Source: Bacteroidaceae bacterium (lineage in GTDB: Bacteria; Bacteroidota; Bacteroidia; Bacteroidales; Bacteroidaceae). Taken from it: 64,000 nucleotides of DNA. The DNA lies in NCBI GenBank assembly GCA_017542145.1, contig JAFXXQ010000023.1, positions 62,001 to 126,000 of the forward strand, in the 5' to 3' direction. The translations under genes and the position numbers were made by a program. Positions 52,889 through 60,741 of the stretch are shown piece after piece (positions within the stretch are counted from its first letter, which is position 1; each line of letters opens with the position of its first letter). The notes under the pieces are model-generated. The model ran no database searches and was not told where the DNA came from. It saw only the letters and a program-made list of their open reading frames with translations.

Positions 52889-54235
52889 ATGAAAACCATT
52901 TGCCTCTATTTCGAAATCCATCAGATTGTCCATTTGCGCCGATATCGTTTCTTCGACATTGGCACAGACCATTATTACTACGACGACTATGCCAACGAGG
53001 CGTCCATCACCGATATCGCACAGCGCTCATATATCCCTGCTTTGCAGGCGTTGCTGCAAATGATTCGCGAGTCCGACGGCTACTTCAAGGTGGCGTTTTC
53101 GCTCAGCGGCGTAGGCCTCGAGCAACTTGAACTCTATGCTCCGCAGGTTATTGACCTCCTGAGGGAACTCAGCAAGACCGGCTGCGTGGAATTCCTTGCC
53201 GAGCCTTATAGTCACGGCCTCTCCTCGTTGGCAAACGAGGAATACTTCCGCTACGACGTTCAGCGTATGGTAAAGAAAGTAAAGGAAATGTTTGGCAAGA
53301 CCCCAAAGGTATTTCGCAACTCTTCACTTATCTACTCCGATGATATTGGCGCTCAGGTAGCTGCTATGGGGTTCAAGGGCGTGCTAACCGAAGGCGCCAA
53401 GCACGTGCTGGGCTGGAAGAGCCCTCACTACCTCTATCATGCCACAGGTAACCCAAATCTGCGTCTGCTGCTGCGCGACTTCAAACTATCGGATGACATT
53501 TCGTTGCGATTCTCTAATACTTCATGGGATGCCTATCCTCTGATGGCTGACACCTATATGGACTGGATTGCTGAAGCGCCCGAAGAGGAGCAGTTATTCA
53601 ACGTCTTCATGGAACTCAGCGCTCTCGGTATCTTCCAACCGCTCAGTTCCAATATCCTCGAATTCTTCAAGGCGCTACCTGCCGAAGCAAAGAAGCGCGA
53701 CATTACCTTCTCCACTCCCTCTGAGGTCATCAAGAATCTCAAACCCGCAGGCCCTGTCGAAGTACCCTATCCGATGAGCTGGGTCGATGAGGAGCGCGAC
53801 ACCTCTTGCTGGTTGGGTAACGTAATGCAGCGTGAAGCGTTCAACAAACTCTATAGTGTGGCTGAACGGGTGATGATTGGTGCCGACCCACGCCTCATGC
53901 AGGACTGGGACTACCTGCAGGCCTCCAACAACTTTCGCTTCATGACAACGAAACAGAATTCAGTTACCATGAATCGTAGCATTTACGACGGGCCCTACGA
54001 TGCTTTTACCAACTACATGAACATCCTTGGCGACTTTATCAGTCGAGTTAACAGCCTCTATCCTTCGGACATCGATAACGAGCAACTCAACGCTCTGCTC
54101 ACCACCATTCGTAATCAGGATCAAGAGATTGCTGCCCTGCATCAGGAACTTGAAAAACTCCGTGGCGAGGTGCCTGAGGAAGCGGCTCCGGCTCCCAAGT
54201 CTGAACCAAAGAAAAAGCCCACCAAAAAGAAATAG
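52889..54235 (+). CDS. GH57 alpha-amylase-like protein, catalytic residues replaced
   Basis: A 448-residue protein of the GH57 fold. Motif 1 is seen in FEIHQIVHL. The region after it matches alpha-amylases of the family (VEFLAEPYSHGL; RFSNTSWDAYPLMAD). In GH57 alpha-amylases the nucleophile lies in FRNTEL; here it is VFRNSSLIY, with S146 in its place. The acid/base normally sits in FMDYETFG; here it is FMELSALG (E242). Both acids therefore appear changed, so it may be inactive or have another role, as reported for GH57 amylase-like homologues. The C-terminal 40 residues are a coiled coil and a lysine-rich tail (KKKPTKKK). It is 39 bp after the GT4 gene. Confidence 0.85.
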   Translation: MKTICLYFEIHQIVHLRRYRFFDIGTDHYYYDDYANEASITDIAQRSYIPALQALLQMIRESDGYFKVAFSLSGVGLEQLELYAPQVIDLLRELSKTGCVEFLAEPYSHGLSSLANEEYFRYDVQRMVKKVKEMFGKTPKVFRNSSLIYSDDIGAQVAAMGFKGVLTEGAKHVLGWKSPHYLYHATGNPNLRLLLRDFKLSDDISLRFSNTSWDAYPLMADTYMDWIAEAPEEEQLFNVFMELSALGIFQPLSSNILEFFKALPAEAKKRDITFSTPSEVIKNLKPAGPVEVPYPMSWVDEERDTSCWLGNVMQREAFNKLYSVAERVMIGADPRLMQDWDYLQASNNFRFMTTKQNSVTMNRSIYDGPYDAFTNYMNILGDFISRVNSLYPSDIDNEQLNALLTTIRNQDQEIAALHQELEKLRGEVPEEAAPAPKSEPKKKPTKKK

Positions 54236-54238
54236 TTA

Positions 54239-57200
54239 ATGAGAAAGAGACCCACCCCTAACCCCTCCCATCAGGGAAGGGAACTATGCAGTTCGAGGGG
54301 AGATGTCTTTAGACTATTCTCTCCACTCCCTCATGGGAAGGGTTGGGGTAGGGCCTCTTTTTCCTTTTTCCTTCTTGCTTTTCTTTCATTGTTATGTCCC
54401 GCCTTTGGAGCTGACTACGTTCAGCTTACCAACCTTCCCACCCTCTATGTGGAGACATTCAACGGGCGGAGTATCACTACGCGTAGTGCCTATGTCCTCT
54501 GCCGTTTAACCTACGTCGAAGATGATGAAACCATCGTCTATGACTCTGTGGAGATTCGCGGACGAGGCAACTCCACATGGAGTCTCGCCAAAAAACCTTA
54601 CCGCATCCGTTTCCCCGAGGCTATCCGTTTCCTCGGCAAGGGGCGTGCAAAAGCGCGTAGTTGGACTCTGTTGGCTAATCATGCCGACAAGACGCTTATC
54701 CATAATGCTCTTGCCTCTGAAGTAGGCACGTTTGTTGGACAACCCTTTACGGCAGCCTCGCTTTTCGTGGATTTTGTCCTCAACGGCACCTATATGGGCA
54801 ACTACCAGATTTCTGACCAGGTGAATGTTGACAAACGGCGCGTCAATATTGTTGAACAAGAAGAACCCGCCACGGAAGAGAGCAACATCACTGGCGGCTA
54901 TTACATCGAACTAGGAGGATTTGCTACGAGTGACCCCGTGTGGTTCAGAACTTCACGTGGTGTCCCCATTTCCATCAAGTCGCCCGACGAGACAGTCATC
55001 AACAGTGCCCAAAAAGGCTACATTCGTTCCTATCTCAACGATTACGAGAGTCGCCTCTTTTCCTCCGAATACCGCGACCCTGAGTCGGGCTATCGCGCTG
55101 TCACCGACTCAACCACTCTCGTCAGCTGGTATATCGCTACCGAGGTTACAGCCAATCCCGATGGTCTTTGGAGCACCTATGCTTACAAGAATCAGGATGA
55201 TCCGCAGCTCTATTGGGGGCCGCTATGGGACTTCGATATCGCCTTCAACAACTGCAATCGTATAGGTGACGTTACCAATCGCTTCATGACTGACGCGGGC
55301 TTCGGTAACGAAAATGCAGGCATGTGGGTGAAGCGGATGATTAGGGACCCATGGTTCAACTGGGCTGTTAACAAAGGCTGGCAACGTTTTGTCGCCGACG
55401 GTATAGAGGAACACCTGCTGGACTATGTTGATTCCCTCGCTATGCTGCTCAACGAGTCGCAACAACTCAACTATCAGAAGTACCGTATCGACCAACGCGT
55501 CTATAACGAAATCTACCTCTTTTCCACCTATCAAGAATATATTGACGATCTGAAGAAGTGGATTAGCAACCACATCCAATTCCTCAGTCAGGGTTTTGCA
55601 AGCCGCGTCACGGGTGAGGAGCCTCTCGACCCCTTCCGTGCTACGGAAGGCTGGTATTACCGTGTCACTAATCGTGGCACGGGTATGTCCGTCGATATTG
55701 ATGCCCCCTCCGCAGGAGCTGGCGTCATGATGTGGCAAACTGATGCGACGCGCGAGAGCCAGCATTGGGTCATCCGACGCGTTGATGAGTATTACCAGTT
55801 CGTTAACCGAACGGGCAACCTTGCTCTTACTGACCTTTCTCCCAACTCCGACACGGGTACTCAGCTTAGCGTTGCTCCTGTCGATGCCACCGACGAGCGC
55901 CAACTTTGGAACATTGTTACCGTCAACCAAAACGGCATTTACAATCTCATTAATGTCGCTACGCGTCATGCTGCCAACAATCAAGGAGGGGGTACGGACA
56001 ACAGCAACCCTATCATCAGCTACACCAACGACGAACGCAACGCTACCAGTAACAACCGCCAGTGGCACATCACCAAAGAAGAGCAAATCCCCGACTATAT
56101 CCACGAGGAGGTGCGGGCTAACTTTGCTGATGCCTTAGCTGCAGCCGAAGCGTTCCTCTCCAGCCTTACGCCCGATCAAGTGGGGCTCCGTGGAGGTCTC
56201 TACCCTGAAGTCGAGGTTGCTACATTGCGAACTGTCTATGCTGACGCCCTCGCTCTTGACAGCCGCGTGGAGGATGACTACATTGCTATGACTGTCCGTC
56301 TGCGCGCTGCCCTCACACGCGCCTCCACCCCCAATCCTATTACTAAGATACAGCAGCAGTTGGCCGATTTACAGGCCGAGGGCGACAGCATTTTACAAGC
56401 TATTCAGACCGAATGGATAGGCGATGAGCCATTCATGTACAGCCGCGAAGCCTATGAGGCGCTCCGCAGCTTGTTGGCAGAGATAGAGCATGTCGAGCCT
56501 TATTACAACGATGCTGATGCCCATCCCTACGTTGATAGTCTCGCCGTGCTCAATGACCGTGCTGCTACGCTGAACATACCCGATGAAAATGCCGGTTACT
56601 ACCTTGTCAACGCCTCAGGATATTATTTGAATGCGAGTGAAAGTCTTTTGTTCGCCGACACGCTCATCTGCATCACGCCTACTGTCTGGCGTTTTTCCCA
56701 CGTCAATCGAACGCCCAATGCCTACTATCTCTCCTGCAGCGACGGCTATCTCTTTGTGAAGGCTGGCGGAAACGGTATGCTGGGGCTTAACCCCACGCGC
56801 CGAGCCCTTTACGGCAAATTTTACTTCAACCCCAACGGCATTGGCACCTTCACTATCACCTCTCTCTACGGCTCGCTTGGTGCTGACACGCCTATTGCTG
56901 ACGGTTCCCCCGTCATCGGCGCATCCACCGTCCCCAGCACCACGACGTGGATGCTACGCCGCGCAGATGACGACAATGCCTTTGCCCCCATTCCTTATGC
57001 CCCCCTCAATTATGTTGTGAAACTCGACATTGAGCGCCGCATCATCCGTTTCGAGACTGCCGATGATCCTGATCGTCTGGCTGACATCCCCGTCCACATC
57101 TACACCACAGGAGGTCGTCTCCTTTATACCTTCAGCGCCTCTGAGCCCCAATCCGTCGCTGACCTCTCCTCTGGCACCTATATCCTTACTTGGACTACTC

Positions 57201-57247
57201 CTGAAGGTCAGACTAAGACCATTCATTTCCGCCTTTTCAAACCGTAA
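54239..57247 (+). CDS. Secreted CotH-like kinase domain protein with ricin-type lectin
   Basis: A 1002-residue secreted protein starting 3 bp after the GH57-like gene. Residues 39-57 are the signal helix, preceded by a long N-terminal stretch (RPTPNPSHQGREL; SPLPHGKGWGR) encoded by a palindromic repeat. The CotH domain (about 70-440) has VEIRGRGNSTWSLAKKPYRI, LANHADKTLIHNAL and LWDFDIAFN, the family's nucleotide and metal-binding signatures. A ricin-type domain follows (about 470-620), then helical segments and a C-terminal beta domain ending in a sorting-tail-like stretch. CotH proteins phosphorylate proteins in spore coats; activity here is inference. Its link to glycogen is positional only. 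Confidence 0.85.
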   Translation: MRKRPTPNPSHQGRELCSSRGDVFRLFSPLPHGKGWGRASFSFFLLAFLSLLCPAFGADYVQLTNLPTLYVETFNGRSITTRSAYVLCRLTYVEDDETIVYDSVEIRGRGNSTWSLAKKPYRIRFPEAIRFLGKGRAKARSWTLLANHADKTLIHNALASEVGTFVGQPFTAASLFVDFVLNGTYMGNYQISDQVNVDKRRVNIVEQEEPATEESNITGGYYIELGGFATSDPVWFRTSRGVPISIKSPDETVINSAQKGYIRSYLNDYESRLFSSEYRDPESGYRAVTDSTTLVSWYIATEVTANPDGLWSTYAYKNQDDPQLYWGPLWDFDIAFNNCNRIGDVTNRFMTDAGFGNENAGMWVKRMIRDPWFNWAVNKGWQRFVADGIEEHLLDYVDSLAMLLNESQQLNYQKYRIDQRVYNEIYLFSTYQEYIDDLKKWISNHIQFLSQGFASRVTGEEPLDPFRATEGWYYRVTNRGTGMSVDIDAPSAGAGVMMWQTDATRESQHWVIRRVDEYYQFVNRTGNLALTDLSPNSDTGTQLSVAPVDATDERQLWNIVTVNQNGIYNLINVATRHAANNQGGGTDNSNPIISYTNDERNATSNNRQWHITKEEQIPDYIHEEVRANFADALAAAEAFLSSLTPDQVGLRGGLYPEVEVATLRTVYADALALDSRVEDDYIAMTVRLRAALTRASTPNPITKIQQQLADLQAEGDSILQAIQTEWIGDEPFMYSREAYEALRSLLAEIEHVEPYYNDADAHPYVDSLAVLNDRAATLNIPDENAGYYLVNASGYYLNASESLLFADTLICITPTVWRFSHVNRTPNAYYLSCSDGYLFVKAGGNGMLGLNPTRRALYGKFYFNPNGIGTFTITSLYGSLGADTPIADGSPVIGASTVPSTTTWMLRRADDDNAFAPIPYAPLNYVVKLDIERRIIRFETADDPDRLADIPVHIYTTGGRLLYTFSASEPQSVADLSSGTYILTWTTPEGQTKTIHFRLFKP
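54250..54355. repeat. G/C-rich palindromic element in the CotH-like gene
   Basis: Arms CCCACCCCTAACCCCTCCCA (about 54250) and its approximate reverse complement (GGGAAGGGTTGGGGTAGGG, about 54335) frame about 65 bp. The element encodes the long N-region of the signal peptide, in frame. Confidence 0.7.
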
Positions 57248-57432
57248 AAACTACGCATTTGTCGGATGAACTTTTTTTAGCACATTTGTTTTTATTCGCT
57301 AATGCATTTGATGCTTATTTTGTAGCGTTAAATTCTGGTGGATTAGCGTTTAACTCTGTGGCAGTAAAGTAGTGCGCTGGTGGATAGGAGTACTTTTCTG
57401 GGCTAAGAATGTAGTGCGTTTTGATTCTCTTT
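57248..57432. other. Gap after the CotH-like gene, with a 21-bp array
   Basis: Units at 57305, 57326 and 57347 are 21 bp apart: CATTTGATGCT, CGTTAAATTCT and CGTTTAACTCT. They share the A-F/L-D/N-x reading with the array at 25375-25437. AGTGCGCTGG and TAGTGCGTTTTGATTCT follow at about 57371 and 57413. Confidence 0.7.
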
Positions 57433-57774
57433 TTATCGTTTGCGGACGGGGCGGATGCTGTGACCGCTGAGACGAGGCCAGCAGTAAAGGGTGCGTGCAT
57501 CATCGGTGTAGAAGATAAAACCTTCGGCTTTCCGCTCATCAGCATCGTGGATGGATGACAACCAATAGTCGCCGTAGGTGTCGATGCGTAATGGGTGGTT
57601 CCGTCAATGTTGCCTGCCGCAGGAAGGAAAATGGAGTTGACGTTAAGGCCAGAACGCGATAGCCTTTGGCGTATCCTGATTCTGGAGGTGCAGATGGCCA
57701 ATCTTCTGCTATGGACGGTGGGTTCCGCTGGCCAGACCCAAGTCAACGTATTCGTGCACTTTGCAAGAAACCAT
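57433..57774 (-). pseudogene. Decayed FISUMP-type domain gene
   Basis: Remains of a gene for the Fibrobacter succinogenes major paralogous domain, found in many Bacteroidetes surface proteins. On the minus strand MVSCKVHEYVDLGLASGT (from 57774) is the family start, then a stop follows. SIFLPAAG appears later in another frame. A further shift gives GDYWLSSIHDADERK and the end GHSIRPVRKR before the stop at 57433. Two frame breaks and a missing middle show that it is not functional. Confidence 0.75.
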
Positions 57775-57812
57775 CGTGCTGCCCAAAAAGAGCGGCACGA
57801 GATTTCTTTCTA

Positions 57813-57895
57813 ATGAAGAAGTAAAGAAAAAAGTGAAGAATAAATTGCTCTGTTTTTGAACGCGACTTGAAGGTACTATTTCTCATTTTTCATTG
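57813..57895. repeat. Remnant heptamer-armed cassette
   Basis: ATGAAGAAG and GTGAAGAATAAA (about 57813-57845) face TTTCTCATTTTTCATTG (about 57879-57895), a weaker copy of the ATGAARA/TTTTCAT cassette, just 3' of the oxidoreductase stop at 57911. Confidence 0.45.
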
Positions 57896-57910
57896 TGATA
57901 TATTCTTCTA

Positions 57911-59248
57911 TTACAGCGTGTTCTGTTTCAGTTTCTCCACGTATTGGTCGATGCGCTGGAGCTCGTGTGGAATGTCGATACGCTGGGGACACTCTTCGAT
58001 GCAGGTACGACAACCGATGCAGTGGTCTGCCTGACGGAGAGAAGGTACGGCTTTGTCGTATTCGTCGAGGAACGAGCGGCGCAGCTTGCTGTAGGCTGGG
58101 TTCTCGCGGTCGGTGGGCAGGGTCATCTGGGTGACGCGCTTGTTGTAATAGGTGAGGATAGCGGGAATGTCGAGGCCGTAGGGGCAGGGCATACAGTACT
58201 TGCAGTCGTTGCAGGGGATGAGGGGGAACTTCTGAATGAGCTCTGCCGTCTCATAAAGGAAGTGGCACTCCTCGTCGGTGAGGGGGACGAGGGGGCTGAA
58301 GGACTTGATGTTATCCTGCAAATGCTCCATGTAGGTCATGCCGCTGAGTGCGGTGAGGACGCCTTCGGGCGTGCCGGCAAAGCGGAATGCCCATGATGCG
58401 ACGCTGAGTTCTGGCTCACGCTCCTTCAGACGGGCCACGATGTTATCGGGCACCTTCGAGAGACGGCCGCCCAGCAGCGGCTCCATGATGACGACAGGGA
58501 TGCCCCGATCGTGGAGGTCGTTGTAAAGCTTTTCGGCGGGTGGGTTGGAGAGCTTCCAGTCGGAGTAGTTCATCTGGATTTGCACAAAGTCCCAATGGTA
58601 TTTCTCGTGCAGCTCCACGAACGCATCCCAAGAGTTGGGGTCGCCGTGGAACGAGAAGCCGAGGTTGCGTATGTGGCCGCTTTCGCGCTCCAACTGCAGG
58701 AAGTTCATCATGCCGTTATCGACATAGCGGCTGTTGAAGGCGGGGACGCCGCCGCCACCGATGGAGTGGAGGAGGTAGTAATCGATGACATCGACCTGAA
58801 GCTCGCGAAACGACTTCTCGTACATGGCCATGCTGCCTTCGCGCGAGCTGTCGCCGAAGTTGGAAAGCTTGGTAGCAATGAAGTACTTGTCGCGCGGATG
58901 ACGCTTCAGGGCAATGCCTGTGGCTGTTTCGCATTGACCTTGCAGATAGACGGGCGAGCAGTCGAAATAGTTGACGCCGTGCTCAATGGCATAGTCGACG
59001 AGCGTGTTGACGGTCTCCTGATCAATGACATCGCGGCCGTTCTCGTCCTTCTTCATGGGCCAGCGCATACAGCCGTAGCCCAGGATGGAGACTTTGTCGC
59101 CCGTGTTGGGATTGATGCGGTAGGTCATGCCGCCTTCGCCCTGTTGGCTTGTTGACTTGCCAGCCTTTTGACCCTTATCGTTGCAGCCGACCAGCGCTGA
59201 TGCCGCTACGGCACCCGCTGAGCGTTTGATGAATTCTCTTCTATCCAT
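57911..59248 (-). CDS. Tat-exported aldo/keto reductase lipoprotein with Fe-S sites
   Basis: A 445-residue protein. The N-terminus RREFIKRS is a twin-arginine signal, ending in a lipobox (ALVGC, Cys22), so it is probably a lipoprotein. Residues 25-38 are a linker encoded by the GTTGACTT repeat. The aldo/keto reductase barrel (about 45-330) has GYGCMRWP and NYFDCSPVY, the latter with the usual catalytic Tyr/Asp region. The C-terminus carries two cysteine clusters (CNDCKYCMPCPYG; CIGCRTCIEECP) for 4Fe-4S groups. It is the last of four same-strand genes behind the membrane ferredoxin, which could donate electrons. Substrate is unknown. Confidence 0.88.
   Translation of the reverse strand: MDRREFIKRSAGAVAASALVGCNDKGQKAGKSTSQQGEGGMTYRINPNTGDKVSILGYGCMRWPMKKDENGRDVIDQETVNTLVDYAIEHGVNYFDCSPVYLQGQCETATGIALKRHPRDKYFIATKLSNFGDSSREGSMAMYEKSFRELQVDVIDYYLLHSIGGGGVPAFNSRYVDNGMMNFLQLERESGHIRNLGFSFHGDPNSWDAFVELHEKYHWDFVQIQMNYSDWKLSNPPAEKLYNDLHDRGIPVVIMEPLLGGRLSKVPDNIVARLKEREPELSVASWAFRFAGTPEGVLTALSGMTYMEHLQDNIKSFSPLVPLTDEECHFLYETAELIQKFPLIPCNDCKYCMPCPYGLDIPAILTYYNKRVTQMTLPTDRENPAYSKLRRSFLDEYDKAVPSLRQADHCIGCRTCIEECPQRIDIPHELQRIDQYVEKLKQNTL
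59140..59173. repeat. 8-mer repeat in the oxidoreductase leader
   Basis: CTGTTGGCTTGTTGACTTG at 59141-59159, then a looser copy, in frame. It encodes KSTSQQG just after the lipobox. Confidence 0.7.
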
Positions 59249-59250
59249 TT

Positions 59251-59286
59251 CTTTAACCTTTAATCTTTTAATCTTTAACCTTAGAC
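59251..59286. repeat. Tandem CTTTAAY 7-mers between the ferredoxin and oxidoreductase genes
   Basis: CTTTAAC, CTTTAAT, CTTTTAAT, CTTTAAC, CTTAGAC. The last unit supplies the stop codon of the membrane ferredoxin gene at 59281. Confidence 0.75.
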
Positions 59287-60738
59287 GGTTTTATGCACTT
59301 GATGGCCTTCGACGTAGATGGCGCTGAAGGGACGGCTGGGGCAGAGGTTCTCGCACGCTCCACAACCGATGCAACGTTCTTCATCGACAATGGGGATTTG
59401 CAGGCGGATGTCACGTCCGCGGCGGTCCTTGTGCTTCGAGTTGCTGCCTGCATCGACCATCTGGATGGCTCCCGTGGGGCAATGGCGGGCGCAGTTGCCG
59501 CAGAGTTCCTTGTCGGAGACGACGACGCAGTTCTCGCGTACCCATACGGCGTGGCCTACCTGGGTGGATGATTTCTCCTCGACCGTGAGGGGACGGATAG
59601 CTCCTACAGGGCAGATCTCTGAACAGACGATACATTCAGGACGGCAGTAGCCGTGCTCGTAGGACGACTCAGGTTGCATGAAGTGCTTCAGGTCAGTTGA
59701 AGGACGCAGCACATGGTTCGGGCAGTTGTCAACACATAGCTGGCAAGCTGTGCAATGGCTGTACATATTGCGGGCACTCTGTGAACCTGGAGGGGTGATA
59801 CGCGTCTGGCGATTGGGGACTTTCTTGTCGATGATTTCAGCCAAACCGCCGTCCATTTTCATCTCCTGAGCCTTTACGGCTGCGGTGCCGACGGCAATCA
59901 GGCTGCCGGCGAGGAATGCCCTGCGTCCAGCATCTGTAGTCTGTTGACTTGCTCGCTTGTTGACTTGTTGACCTTTTACAGGTGCCAACCGATACTTCAT
60001 GGCGCCGTACTGGCAGTTGCTCAGGCAGTCCATGCAGGTGACGCAGCGGCTGTAGTCAATCTTCATACCGCCTTTGATGTCAATACTGCAAGTCTTGCAG
60101 TTGCGTTCGCACTTGCGGCATTTGGTACACTTCTCCGTGTCGATGACGGGCTTGAAGAGCGAGAAGCGGGAGAGCAGACCCAGTAGCGTGCCAACGGGGC
60201 AGATACTATTGCACCACCAGCGGCCAAAGAACCATGCCAGCAAGATGATGAGGATGAGGCTGACGCCTCCAACCACTTTCACGGCTGCCGATGTGGGATG
60301 GCTGGCGAGGGAAACCATGCGGCCGAACATGCTGTAGGGTTCAATCAACCCTGCGATGACGGAGAATCCTGCCGCCAGCGCGACGATGAACAGTATGAGC
60401 ACGGTGTAGCGCAGCCAAGTGAGGGGCTTCTTGTACTTGAAGCGGTTCTTCTTGAAACCGTGTGCGCCGATAGCGACATCCTGCAGGACGCCCAGCGGAC
60501 AAAATACCGAGCAGTAGATTCTGCCGAACAGCACGGTTGCCAACAGAACGACGATGAATGCACCAGCATTGAGGGCCAGCACGGCGGGGATAAACTGCAG
60601 ACGTGCCACCCAGCCTAAGGCTTTCGGAGCCCAGTTGAAGGCACCGCAAAGCAGCACGATGATGGCGGCAAAGAAGAGCAGAGCTACGATTCTCCGTATC
60701 CACCAGAGTGGGTGTTTTTTTTGTTTTTCTTTAGCCAT
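59281..60738 (-). CDS. Membrane polyferredoxin (NapH/YccM-like)
   Basis: A 485-residue electron-transfer protein. Residues 1-200 have about five helices, with CSVFCPLGVLQD and CNSICPVGTLLG in NapH-like loops that bind Fe-S clusters. After residue 205 there are repeated CxxCxxCxxxC sets (CTKCRKCERNC; CVTCMDCLSNC; CTACQLCVDNC; CIVCSEICPVG; CIGCGACENLC). Residues near 255-265 (QQVNKRASQQTT) are encoded by 8-mer repeats. It may pass electrons from quinol to the downstream oxidoreductase. It starts 3 bp after the eda stop, so they are co-transcribed. Confidence 0.88.
   Translation of the reverse strand: MAKEKQKKHPLWWIRRIVALLFFAAIIVLLCGAFNWAPKALGWVARLQFIPAVLALNAGAFIVVLLATVLFGRIYCSVFCPLGVLQDVAIGAHGFKKNRFKYKKPLTWLRYTVLILFIVALAAGFSVIAGLIEPYSMFGRMVSLASHPTSAAVKVVGGVSLILIILLAWFFGRWWCNSICPVGTLLGLLSRFSLFKPVIDTEKCTKCRKCERNCKTCSIDIKGGMKIDYSRCVTCMDCLSNCQYGAMKYRLAPVKGQQVNKRASQQTTDAGRRAFLAGSLIAVGTAAVKAQEMKMDGGLAEIIDKKVPNRQTRITPPGSQSARNMYSHCTACQLCVDNCPNHVLRPSTDLKHFMQPESSYEHGYCRPECIVCSEICPVGAIRPLTVEEKSSTQVGHAVWVRENCVVVSDKELCGNCARHCPTGAIQMVDAGSNSKHKDRRGRDIRLQIPIVDEERCIGCGACENLCPSRPFSAIYVEGHQVHKTV
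59939..59975. repeat. 8-mer repeat inside the polyferredoxin gene
   Basis: GTTGACTT, GCTCGCTT, GTTGACTT, GTTGACCT units in frame, encoding a linker between the membrane part and the last ferredoxin domains. Confidence 0.75.
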
Positions 60739-60741
60739 ATT

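Noticed and set aside
57315..57746. A 143-codon minus-strand frame between the CotH-like and oxidoreductase genes
   Set aside because: It covers the decayed FISUMP gene in mixed frames; only the SIFLPAAG stretch is family-like, so it is described as a pseudogene.
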